Source: Eubacteriales bacterium (GTDB lineage Bacteria; Bacillota; Clostridia; Lachnospirales; Lachnospiraceae). From it: a DNA stretch of 64,000 nucleotides. Below the pieces are notes generated by a model. It was given only the letters and a program-made list of their open reading frames with translations, did not search any database and was not told the DNA's origin. The stretch covers positions 124,001 through 188,000 of the forward strand of contig JAUNGM010000001.1 of assembly GCA_030524545.1 (NCBI GenBank). The letters run 5' to 3'. The translations under genes and the position numbers were made by a program. Below, one piece after another: positions 23,139 to 31,299 of the stretch (within the stretch, counting starts at the first letter, position 1; each line of letters begins with the position of its first letter).

Positions 23139-23495
23139 TTAACACTCTGCTTTCAGCACCTGAATCGCTGCAACCGTCCTGCGATAGTCTTCTTTTACCG
23201 CTTCCAGAAGCTCCTGATATTCCTCGCTCTTTTCTGCGCGCAAGGCCTCTGTCAAATGGCTGCTGGATTCTCCCAGAACAGTGAAGCTCAGATTCTGGCA
23301 AACACCTTTCATTGTATGGGCAGCGCGGAAAGCCTCTTTATAGTCCTCCGCCTCCATGGATCTGATAAGCATATCATAACTTCCGTCATTCAGAAATTTA
23401 AACACAAACTTCTGCAGAATCCGATCATTCATCAGACGGCCGACCGCATTCTCATAATCTCCTCCAAGAACATCATAGCATTCCTTCAAAGTCAT
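23139..23495 (-). CDS. Hpt phosphotransfer protein
   Basis: A 118-residue, all-helical histidine phosphotransfer protein. The acceptor His is in AHTMKGVCQNL, the normal H-x-x-K-G pattern. The ATG at 23495 has AGGAGG 8 bases upstream; a longer reading to 23540 would overlap the preceding gene and lacks a site. It sits between the REC-HD-GYP-GGDEF gene and the hybrid kinase, so it very likely shuttles phosphate between the kinase's receivers and that regulator. Confidence 0.88.
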   Translation of the reverse strand: MTLKECYDVLGGDYENAVGRLMNDRILQKFVFKFLNDGSYDMLIRSMEAEDYKEAFRAAHTMKGVCQNLSFTVLGESSSHLTEALRAEKSEEYQELLEAVKEDYRRTVAAIQVLKAEC

Positions 23496-23520
23496 TTCCT
23501 CTTCCTCCTTATTGATCACC

Positions 23521-25596
23521 TTACAGATGCCTTTCGTCAATAGGCGTAAATACGGACATCAGATCCTTCATGGAACTGTCATAAAAGCATATCTGTCCTT
23601 TGCCGCTTTTTTTTGCTGCACACAAAGCCTGTCCTGCCTCCAAAAGCAGGACATCATAGGTCACATCTGTCAAATCTGCCATGACTGCTCCTATGCATAC
23701 GGAAACGGGAAATACCCCATTCTCTTCTCCTAAAGAAGCAAAAATCCGACGGATTTCCTCTTCACGATCGCCGTCACATTCCACAAATAGCAGGATTTCA
23801 TCCCCGCCCGCACGGGCAGCAATATCGCCCTTTTTGATACATCTGCGGACTCTTTCTGCCATATGCATCAGCAAATTATCTCCAAATGCATGCCCATATT
23901 TTCTGTTTGCAGTATCCAAACCGTCCACATCAATAATTGCCAAAACAAATTTGCTGTTCTTCCGATTGCCCAGAACTTTCTGTATCAGTTTTTTGGAATA
24001 TTCATAGTTCATCAGACCGGTCAGAGTATCCTGGAAAGAAATCTGCTCCAGGATTTCGGTCACCATCTCTTCACTGCCCAACTGCACAAACTTCCCTACT
24101 GCCCCGGTATATCGGGGAGGCTCATCAGAAGACCATACAGCTCTGCAGATTACTTTTGTATCCTGTACATCACCATTAAAACTAATCTTACAGTCATATT
24201 GTATCACCGGCTGCTTTGGCGTTGTATTTCGAAGAAGTCCGGATAACTGTTTCAGATTCTCTTCACCGATTCTGGACATCAGCTCTGCATCCTGAAGAGG
24301 ATCCATAATATACTCCCTGATTCCCAGCTTCTTGGCTCCAAGTGCAGAAAATGTTATCAAAGCCGGCATTTCGGTATATTCAAAATAAATCTCATCGGCT
24401 ATGGCTGTGAAAAAATTATTTTTCATCCGCTCATGCTTCAGAAGGTTCAGCGTACGTTCCGATGCAGACAACTCTTCATGGCGAATCATTTCATCAGAAA
24501 CACTCTGCAATTCTCTTTCATAATTATGGTCCATCGTATCTGATCTGGATTTCCGCTCAATCTCATCGGCAACGTCCTGGAAGCACTCCAATATAATGGG
24601 ATTAAATGTACCGCACTCGCCGTTTAAAATCATATTTACAGCAGTTTCATGGGGAAAAGCCTTTTTGTATACACGTTTACTTGTCAATGCATCATATACA
24701 TCAGCCAGCGCTACAACCTGTGCAGAAATCGGAATCTTATCTCCCGACAACCCGTCCGGATAACCCCGCCCATCATACCTCTCATGATGCCAGCGGCATA
24801 TTTCATATGCAATCTTAACCAAAGGCTCATTCTGATAAACGGAAAGTTCTCCAAGCATGGAAGCGCCTATGGATGAATGGGTCTTCATAATCTCAAATTC
24901 TTCTTTTGTCAGTTTTCCCGGTTTATTCAGGATCGCATCATCAATGGATATTTTGCCGATATCATGCAGTGCAGATGCATTGCTGATCAATGTGATATCA
25001 TCACTTGAAAGATTATATTTGTCCGTAATCTGTATCAAACGGCGCAGCATGATTTCCGTATAGTTCTGGACATGGAGTACGTGAAGGCCGCTCTCACCAT
25101 TTCGAAATTCTACGATATGGCTTAAGATAGCAATCATCAGGCTGCTGTTCTTTTCTTTTTCATATATCTGATCCGCAACCAGACCTTCCAGCTTTTTCTG
25201 TTTGGCATAGAGTAAAATCGTATTCACCACTCGTCTGCGTACAATCAGCGCATCAAATGGTCTGCTGATAAAATCAGATACCCCCAGCTCATATGCACGG
25301 TCAATGACCGCAGGTGAAGATTCGGACGAAATCATAATGACCGGAACGTCCTCGATCCAGTGATTACTGTTCATCACAGCCAGAACCTCGTATCCATCCA
25401 TCACAGGCATCACAATATCCAGCAGGACAAGCGATATTTCCACACTTTGTTTCTGGAGGATTGCTACTGCCTGTTCGCCATTTTCGGCTTCTATGATTTC
25501 ATACTCTTTTCCAAGCATTTCTGACAGGATATCCCTGTTCATCTCCGAATCGTCCACAATAAGAATCTTCTGTCCAAATCTAGTTTTATCACTCAT
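23521..25596 (-). CDS. Response regulator with HD-GYP and GGDEF output domains
   Basis: A 691-residue regulator with three parts. The receiver (about 1-125) has Asp in LLDIVMPVMDG. The HD-GYP domain (about 150-350) has HDIGKISI, THSSIGASM, HHERYDGRGYPDG and ADVYDALTS, all metal-site residues kept. After a linker comes a C-terminal GGDEF domain with DTLTGLMN, DVDGL, and ARAGGDEI for the A-site; the inhibitory-site Arg is replaced (KKGD). It could both make and break c-di-GMP, with phosphorylation setting the balance. The ATG at 25596 is chosen for its AAAGGA site and family fit. It is first in a three-gene phosphorelay operon with a consensus promoter. Confidence 0.9.
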   Translation of the reverse strand: MSDKTRFGQKILIVDDSEMNRDILSEMLGKEYEIIEAENGEQAVAILQKQSVEISLVLLDIVMPVMDGYEVLAVMNSNHWIEDVPVIMISSESSPAVIDRAYELGVSDFISRPFDALIVRRRVVNTILLYAKQKKLEGLVADQIYEKEKNSSLMIAILSHIVEFRNGESGLHVLHVQNYTEIMLRRLIQITDKYNLSSDDITLISNASALHDIGKISIDDAILNKPGKLTKEEFEIMKTHSSIGASMLGELSVYQNEPLVKIAYEICRWHHERYDGRGYPDGLSGDKIPISAQVVALADVYDALTSKRVYKKAFPHETAVNMILNGECGTFNPIILECFQDVADEIERKSRSDTMDHNYERELQSVSDEMIRHEELSASERTLNLLKHERMKNNFFTAIADEIYFEYTEMPALITFSALGAKKLGIREYIMDPLQDAELMSRIGEENLKQLSGLLRNTTPKQPVIQYDCKISFNGDVQDTKVICRAVWSSDEPPRYTGAVGKFVQLGSEEMVTEILEQISFQDTLTGLMNYEYSKKLIQKVLGNRKNSKFVLAIIDVDGLDTANRKYGHAFGDNLLMHMAERVRRCIKKGDIAARAGGDEILLFVECDGDREEEIRRIFASLGEENGVFPVSVCIGAVMADLTDVTYDVLLLEAGQALCAAKKSGKGQICFYDSSMKDLMSVFTPIDERHL

Positions 25597-25802
25597 ATAA
25601 AAATGTATCCTTTCATTCATCTGAAAACATAGAGAAAAACCATACACTCCTACGATATCTGATGAAAAAGGTATTTCTTAGATCCATTTTCACAGGGGTA
25701 TATCCGATGCAACTATGATTGTCAGCCAAAGACTCTTCCGATTTTTCCTTTATTTTCTAAATCTGTATATTTTCACTCAAAAAGTATACAAGCTTAATTA
25801 TA

Positions 25803-25831
25803 ATTATATAAAAAAACCACATCTGTGTCAA
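25803..25831 (-). promoter_or_regulatory. Consensus promoter of the phosphorelay operon
   Basis: Minus strand TTGACA, 17 bases, TATAAT: a perfect vegetative promoter. It leaves a leader of about 200 bases before the start at 25596. No riboswitch was recognised in that leader, and 25597-25800 holds no gene. Confidence 0.8.
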
Positions 25832-25852
25832 TATAACCCAACTTCTCCAACG

Positions 25853-25889
25853 CCAAAAAAAACCACCGGAGACTAAAGTCCCCGGTGGC
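25853..25889 (-). terminator. ppdK terminator
   Basis: On the minus strand CCACCGG pairs with CCGGTGG around an inner GACT/AGTC stem, followed by eight T residues. It lies just past the ppdK stop. Confidence 0.9.
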
Positions 25890-25905
25890 CGGATAAAAAC
25901 ATTGC

Positions 25906-28530
25906 TTATTTCTCGTTGATAGCTGCCTGAGCTGCTGCCAGTCTTGCGATCGGCACACGGAATGGGGAGCAGGATACGTAGTCTAAGCCAATCTTATGGC
26001 AGAATTCTACGGATGTCGGGTCACCGCCGTGCTCACCGCAGATACCGATGTGCAGGTTCGGGTTAACCGGTTTTCCTAACTTGATAGCCATTTCCATTAA
26101 CTTACCAACACCAGTCTGATCGAGTTTAGCGAATGGATCGTTCTCGAAGATCTTAGCATCATAGTAAGCGTTCAGGAACTTACCAGCATCATCACGGGAG
26201 AATCCGTAAGTCATCTGGGTTAAGTCGTTTGTACCGAAGCAGAAGAAGTCAGCTTCTTTAGCGATCTCGTCTGCAGTCAGAGCTGCTCTCGGGATCTCGA
26301 TCATGGTACCAACTTCATATTTCAGGTCAGCGCCTGCTGCTGCGATCTCAGCGTCTGCTGTCTCAACAACAACTTTCTTCACATATTTCAGCTCTTTGAT
26401 ATCGCCAACGAGCGGAATCATGATTTCCGGTTTGATGTTCCAGTCAGCATGAGCTTTCTTCACATTGATAGCTGCACGGATAACAGCACTTGTCTGCATC
26501 TTAGCGATTTCCGGATAAGTAACTGCCAGACGGCATCCACGATGACCCATCATCGGGTTGAACTCTACGAGAGATTCAATAACTGTCTTGATTTCCTCAA
26601 CGGTCTTGCCCTGTGCATCTGCAAGTTTCTTGATATCTTCTTCTTCAGTCGGAACGAATTCATGAAGAGGCGGATCCAGGAAACGGATGGTAACAGGGTT
26701 GCCTTCCAGTGCTTCGAAGAGACCTTCGAAGTCTTCCTGCTGATATGGAAGAACTTTCTCAAGTGCTTTTTCTCTTTCTTCAGCAGTTGTGGAGCAGATC
26801 ATTTCACGGAATGCATCAATACGTCCCTCGCCGAAGAACATATGCTCTGTACGGCAAAGACCGATACCTTCTGCACCAAGCTCAACAGCTTTCTTAGCGT
26901 CAGCCGGAGTATCTGCATTAGTACGAACCTTCAGAGTTCTGTATTTGTCAGCCCAAGCCATGATTCTGCCGAACTCACCGGCAATCGTAGCATCTACGGT
27001 CGGGATGATTCCTTCATAGATATTACCTGTAGTACCATCGATGGAGATGCAGTCTCCTTCATGGAACTCTTTGCCAGCCAGTGTGAATTTCTTGTTTTCT
27101 TCGTCCATAGCGATCTCGCTGCAGCCGGATACACAGCACTCACCCATACCACGGGCTACAACTGCTGCATGAGAAGTCATACCGCCGCGAACAGTCAGGA
27201 TACCCTGTGCGGATTTCATACCGGTGATATCTTCCGGAGAAGTCTCAAGACGTACAAGTACGACTTTTTCTCCTCTTTCTGCCCATTCTACAGCGTCATC
27301 TGCCGTAAATACAACTTTACCGCAAGCAGCTCCGGGAGAAGCGCCAAGGCCTTTTCCGATCGGAGTAGCAGCCTTTAATGCAGCAGCATCAAACTGCGGA
27401 TGCAGTAAGGTGTCAAGGTTACGCGGATCGATCATAGCAACTGCTTCTTCTTCTGTTCTCATTCCTTCGTCTACCAGGTCGCAGGCGATCTTCAGAGCAG
27501 CCTGAGCAGTTCTCTTACCATTACGTGTCTGAAGCATATACAGCTTGCCGTGCTCTACGGTAAACTCCATATCCTGCATATCTCTGTAGTGATCTTCCAG
27601 AGTCTTGCAAACGTTCTTAAACTGAACAAATGCTTCCGGGAATTTCTGTTCCATCTCGGAAATGTGCATAGGTGTACGAACACCTGCAACTACGTCCTCG
27701 CCCTGTGCATTGGTCAGGAACTCACCGAACAGACCGTTGTTTCCTGTAGCCGGGTCTCTGGTGAATGCAACACCGGTACCACAGTCATCGCCCATGTTAC
27801 CGAATGCCATCATCTGTACGTTAACTGCGGTACCCCAGGAATACGGGATATCGTTGTCACGACGGTAAACGTTTGCACGCGGGTTGTCCCAGGAACGGAA
27901 TACAGCTTTGATAGCACCCATTAACTGTTCCTTCGGATCAGTCGGGAAATCAGCGCCGATTTTTTCTTTATATTCAGCCTTGAACTGGTTAGCAAGCTCT
28001 TTCAGGTCGTCTGCTGTCAGTTCAACGTCCAGAGTAACGCCTCTTTCAGCTTTCATCTTGTCGATGAGCTCTTCGAAGTATTTCTTACCAACTTCCATAA
28101 CTACGTCAGAGTACATCTGGATGAATCTTCTGTAGCAGTCCCAAGCCCAACGCGGATTGCCGGATCCGGCAGCTAATACTTCAACAACTTCTTCATTTAA
28201 ACCAAGGTTCAGGATGGTATCCATCATACCTGGCATGGATGCTCTTGCACCAGAACGAACGGAAACAAGCAGAGGATTTTCTTTGTCACCGAATTTCTTT
28301 CCGGTAACTCCTTCCATTTTGGTGATCGCTTCCATGATCTGGCCCATGATCTCGTCATTGATCTGTCTTCCGTCTTCATAGTACTGTGTACAAGCTTCTG
28401 TTGTGATAGTGAAGCCCTGCGGTACAGGAAGACCAAGGTTTGTCATTTCAGCAAGGTTGGCACCTTTACCACCCAGAAGGTTTCTCATAGTTGCGTTACC
28501 TTCTGTAAACATGTAAACCCATTTTGCCAT
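25906..28530 (-). CDS. ppdK: Pyruvate, phosphate dikinase
   Basis: An 874-residue enzyme interconverting pyruvate, ATP and phosphate with phosphoenolpyruvate, AMP and pyrophosphate. Seen: the N-terminal ATP-grasp segment GGKGANLAEMT, the phospho-histidine loop GGMTSHAAVVARGMG (His near residue 454), and the C-terminal PEP-binding segment with IGICGEHGGDP, including the catalytic Cys. Length is exactly that of bacterial PPDK when the ATG at 28530 is used; it has AGGAGG upstream, while 19 extra residues further upstream do not fit the family. In anaerobic clostridia it commonly works in the glycolytic or gluconeogenic direction. It lies 66 bases after an RluA-family gene and probably has its own promoter in that gap. 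Confidence 0.97.
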   Translation of the reverse strand: MAKWVYMFTEGNATMRNLLGGKGANLAEMTNLGLPVPQGFTITTEACTQYYEDGRQINDEIMGQIMEAITKMEGVTGKKFGDKENPLLVSVRSGARASMPGMMDTILNLGLNEEVVEVLAAGSGNPRWAWDCYRRFIQMYSDVVMEVGKKYFEELIDKMKAERGVTLDVELTADDLKELANQFKAEYKEKIGADFPTDPKEQLMGAIKAVFRSWDNPRANVYRRDNDIPYSWGTAVNVQMMAFGNMGDDCGTGVAFTRDPATGNNGLFGEFLTNAQGEDVVAGVRTPMHISEMEQKFPEAFVQFKNVCKTLEDHYRDMQDMEFTVEHGKLYMLQTRNGKRTAQAALKIACDLVDEGMRTEEEAVAMIDPRNLDTLLHPQFDAAALKAATPIGKGLGASPGAACGKVVFTADDAVEWAERGEKVVLVRLETSPEDITGMKSAQGILTVRGGMTSHAAVVARGMGECCVSGCSEIAMDEENKKFTLAGKEFHEGDCISIDGTTGNIYEGIIPTVDATIAGEFGRIMAWADKYRTLKVRTNADTPADAKKAVELGAEGIGLCRTEHMFFGEGRIDAFREMICSTTAEEREKALEKVLPYQQEDFEGLFEALEGNPVTIRFLDPPLHEFVPTEEEDIKKLADAQGKTVEEIKTVIESLVEFNPMMGHRGCRLAVTYPEIAKMQTSAVIRAAINVKKAHADWNIKPEIMIPLVGDIKELKYVKKVVVETADAEIAAAGADLKYEVGTMIEIPRAALTADEIAKEADFFCFGTNDLTQMTYGFSRDDAGKFLNAYYDAKIFENDPFAKLDQTGVGKLMEMAIKLGKPVNPNLHIGICGEHGGDPTSVEFCHKIGLDYVSCSPFRVPIARLAAAQAAINEK

Positions 28531-28596
28531 TTTACATTTTCCTCCTATTTTTTGTTCTTTACACATAAAAATATGTTTTATACGCACATAATCATT

Positions 28597-29505
28597 TTAA
28601 GGTCTTCTACTAAAATAGTCAAGGTCTAACTGGCAAAAAGGGGAAAAAATCTGTATTTGTATGTCTTCTCCGGTGAAAGGCTGTCGAAGTTCCACTTTTT
28701 CTGCGTGAAGGCACAGACGCGGCATCCCGTCCGGCTGTCCGTAAAAAGGGTCGCCCAGCACCGGATGACCGAGTGAGGCCATATGGACGCGTATCTGATG
28801 GGTGCGCCCCGTCTCCAAAGTGCATTCCACAAAAGACACCTGCCTGCCGCTGGCATGACAGACTTTCCTTGTCCGGTAACAGGTCACTGCCCCTTTTCCT
28901 TCTTCTGCTGTTCTCATGCGGTTTTTCACACCCGGCACTGCCTCCAGAGGAACCGAGATCCTCCCCTCCGCAGGTTCCAAAATCCCATGTACCAGTGCCG
29001 TATAGGTTTTATGAAAGCTTCCGTCCTCCCTCTGCTTCCAGAGTCTGGCGGATGCCGCCTGATTTTTTGCAAAAACAACGGCTCCTGAGGTATCCTTATC
29101 CAGCCGTCCGATCAGCCTCAGCGTGTTTCCTTCTCCCTTTGCCCGGAGATAGGATGCCGCCTGGCTGCCAAGGCTGTCGTCAAAATGGCCCCGTCCCGGG
29201 TGGCAGCTTATTCCGGAAGGCTTATCCAGAATAAGCAAATCCCTGTCCTCATAGCAGATGCTGATCTCCGGCAGATCTTTTCTGACCGCATATTCTGCTG
29301 CCGTATCATCATCCAGACGAAGACTGATCCGCTGCCCTTCCTTCAATATCTCCGTACTCCGGCAGGGATGACCGTCCACTGTCATCCCCTGCTGCCGGAA
29401 TTTCAGGCGGCTGATCTCCTTTCTGGAAAAGCCGGATTCCCTTAAAAACTTCTCCAGGGTTTTTCCGGCGTCTTCTTTTGCGGACCGCTTCTCCCAGGTT
29501 CTCAT
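28597..29505 (-). CDS. RluA-family pseudouridine synthase
   Basis: A 302-residue RNA pseudouridine synthase with an N-terminal S4-like domain (about 8-70) and the RluA catalytic core. The active-site motif is GRLDKDTSGA, with the catalytic Asp, preceded by LDKPSGISCHPG and followed by the KTYTALVHG and GRTHQIRVHM segments. The usual His of HRLD is Gly here, as in many Firmicute members. The target uridine (23S rRNA or tRNA) cannot be told. The ATG at 29505 has GAGG 8 bases upstream and overlaps the stop of a 29-codon leader reading frame as ATGA. Confidence 0.9.
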   Translation of the reverse strand: MRTWEKRSAKEDAGKTLEKFLRESGFSRKEISRLKFRQQGMTVDGHPCRSTEILKEGQRISLRLDDDTAAEYAVRKDLPEISICYEDRDLLILDKPSGISCHPGRGHFDDSLGSQAASYLRAKGEGNTLRLIGRLDKDTSGAVVFAKNQAASARLWKQREDGSFHKTYTALVHGILEPAEGRISVPLEAVPGVKNRMRTAEEGKGAVTCYRTRKVCHASGRQVSFVECTLETGRTHQIRVHMASLGHPVLGDPFYGQPDGMPRLCLHAEKVELRQPFTGEDIQIQIFSPFCQLDLDYFSRRP

Positions 29506-29591
29506 TCCGTAAACCTCAGACACATCTGATACCAGACTGCGCCTTCTGCAGCGGCTGCATGCTCCCGTACCGTTCCTCTCCTGATATTCAT
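29502..29591 (-). CDS. Possible 29-residue leader peptide coupled to the RluA gene
   Basis: A short frame with a strong site (GAGGAGG 8 bases before the ATG at 29591) that ends in an ATGA overlap with the pseudouridine synthase start. It begins MNIRRGTVREH and has no recognisable domain. The good ribosome site and exact overlap suggest it is translated, perhaps only to couple translation of the next gene. It could be chance. Confidence 0.4.
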   Translation of the reverse strand: MNIRRGTVREHAAAAEGAVWYQMCLRFTE

Positions 29592-29607
29592 TTGTCTGTC
29601 CTCCTCA

Positions 29608-29660
29608 GAAAAAACCGCTGCCGCGCAGATCACTTCTGATTCTGCGAAGCAGCGGCTCAG
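29608..29660 (-). terminator. Terminator after the alanine/sodium symporter
   Basis: On the minus strand AGCCGCTGC and GCAGA pair with TCTGC and GCAGCGG, with a small internal loop, followed by TTTTTTCTG. It is directly past the stop at 29668. Confidence 0.85.
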
Positions 29661-29667
29661 GTCATTT

Positions 29668-31050
29668 TTATTTATCAACAACCGGGATTTCCGTATCATC
29701 TTTGGCATCCAGATTATTTATGTACTTCTTTGTCTCTTTTACAATGACAGGTGACAGGAGAAGTACGGCAATTAAGTTCGGGATGGCCATCAGCGCATTC
29801 AGGATATCTGCGATGGTCCATACCAGATTCAGGGATGCGACAGGCGCGATCGCAGCGATCACGATATAAAGCACACGATAAGGAATCAGTCCCTTCTTTC
29901 CTGCAAAATATTCCACGCAGCGTTCCCCATAATAAGCCCATCCGAGAACTGTAGAATAGGCAAAGGAAATGATGCCTACTACCAGAATGACCGGTCCCAG
30001 AACCGGGATCTGCTGGAATGCCAGGGTTGTCAGGATACCGCCGTCAGAAACGGTACTCATATCAATAGAAGGATTCTTCATAATACTGGTAACCAGAACA
30101 AGACCTGTCATCAGACATACGACTACCGTATCCCAGAAAGTACCTGTACTGGAAACAAGCGCCTGACGAACCGGGTTTCTTGTCTGCGCTGCCGCTGCTG
30201 CGATAGGTGCGGAACCCATACCGGACTCATTGGAGAAAAGGCCTCTTGCAATGCCGTACTGCATTGCCATCATAATTCCTCTTCCTACAAGACCGCCTGC
30301 TGCTGCGCCTGGTGTAAAGGCAAGCTGACAGATCTTCTGGATTGCCGGAATGATAAAGTCGTAGTTGATTCCAAGAATAATCACACAGCCAATCACATAG
30401 AAAAATGCCATAAACGGAACCAGCTTTTCACATACATTGGCAATGGATTTGATACCGCCGAAAATAACCAGTGCTGTCAAAACTGCAACTACAACTCCGA
30501 TGATCACAGGAGCGATATTTAAGTTCTCCTGGCAGACAGTGGCAATGGCGTTGACCTGTGTCGCACATCCGATACCGAAGGATGCAAACGCTCCGAAGAA
30601 CGCAAAGATCATTCCCAGCCATTTCATATTCAGTCCACGCTCCAGCGCATACATGGCACCGCCCTGCATACGTCCGTCCTTTGTCTTTACACGGTATTTG
30701 ACTGCGATCAGGGACTCACTGTATTTGGTAGCGATTCCGAATACACCGGTCAGCCAGCACCAGAGAACCGCTCCGGGACCTCCAAGGGCAATGGCCGTAC
30801 CGACACCGATAATGTTACCTGTACCAATGGTAGATGCAAGAGCTGTGGTCAGTGCGCCGAACTGGCTTACCTCTCCTTCCGCATCCGGATCCTTGGCTAC
30901 GGAAAGACGGATACCCGTTCCGACCTTTCTCTGAATAATGCCTGTACGGATCGTCATAAAAATGTGTGTGCCCAGAAGCAGAATGATCATCCACCAGTCC
31001 CAGACAAAGCTGTCAATGCTGTTAATGACATTTGTAATCGTTTCTAACAT
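29668..31050 (-). CDS. Alanine/glycine:cation symporter (AGCS family)
   Basis: A 460-residue inner-membrane transporter with about 10-11 hydrophobic helices. Family features seen: GALTTALASTIGTGNIIGVGTAIALGG in pieces (the AGCS signature), GGAMYALERGL, and NESGMGSAPIAAAAAQT. Members import alanine or glycine with sodium. A GAGGGAGG site precedes the ATG at 31050. It is a single gene with a strong promoter at 31223-31251 and a leader of about 165 bases. The exact amino-acid substrate is not determined by sequence. Confidence 0.92.
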   Translation of the reverse strand: MLETITNVINSIDSFVWDWWMIILLLGTHIFMTIRTGIIQRKVGTGIRLSVAKDPDAEGEVSQFGALTTALASTIGTGNIIGVGTAIALGGPGAVLWCWLTGVFGIATKYSESLIAVKYRVKTKDGRMQGGAMYALERGLNMKWLGMIFAFFGAFASFGIGCATQVNAIATVCQENLNIAPVIIGVVVAVLTALVIFGGIKSIANVCEKLVPFMAFFYVIGCVIILGINYDFIIPAIQKICQLAFTPGAAAGGLVGRGIMMAMQYGIARGLFSNESGMGSAPIAAAAAQTRNPVRQALVSSTGTFWDTVVVCLMTGLVLVTSIMKNPSIDMSTVSDGGILTTLAFQQIPVLGPVILVVGIISFAYSTVLGWAYYGERCVEYFAGKKGLIPYRVLYIVIAAIAPVASLNLVWTIADILNALMAIPNLIAVLLLSPVIVKETKKYINNLDAKDDTEIPVVDK

Positions 31051-31222
31051 AAGTTACCTCCCTCATCCTTATAGATAATATGTTGCGATATCGGGAAAAA
31101 AATAGCAGATTCAGCTAATAAGCCTCTAAAAAGAAAATGGCATACTCCGGCCCTTCCACTGTACGCCATTGTACACCATTGTAAGATTCTGTATTTTCCT
31201 CATCCAAATATCATTTCTGACT

Positions 31223-31251
31223 ATTATACATGAAGTCAGTCGGTTTGGCAA
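31223..31251 (-). promoter_or_regulatory. Promoter of the AGCS symporter
   Basis: Minus strand TTGCCA, 17 bases, TATAAT. The leader of about 165 bases contains a 25-residue frame (31126-31203) and a run of seven T residues at about 31095-31101 after a weak hairpin, so attenuation is possible. No known riboswitch was recognised. Confidence 0.78.
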
Positions 31252-31299
31252 CAAATATTTTGTCAAATTAAAGCGATAATTTTATAAACATTTAAAGCA

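Noticed and set aside
25597-25800. Possible c-di-GMP riboswitch in the leader of the c-di-GMP regulator
   Set aside because: None of the GEMM core sequences were found on either strand; it is left as an unassigned leader.
29592-29708. A longer 68-codon version of the leader frame before the RluA gene
   Set aside because: Its first half runs through the symporter terminator; only the last 29 codons have a ribosome site.
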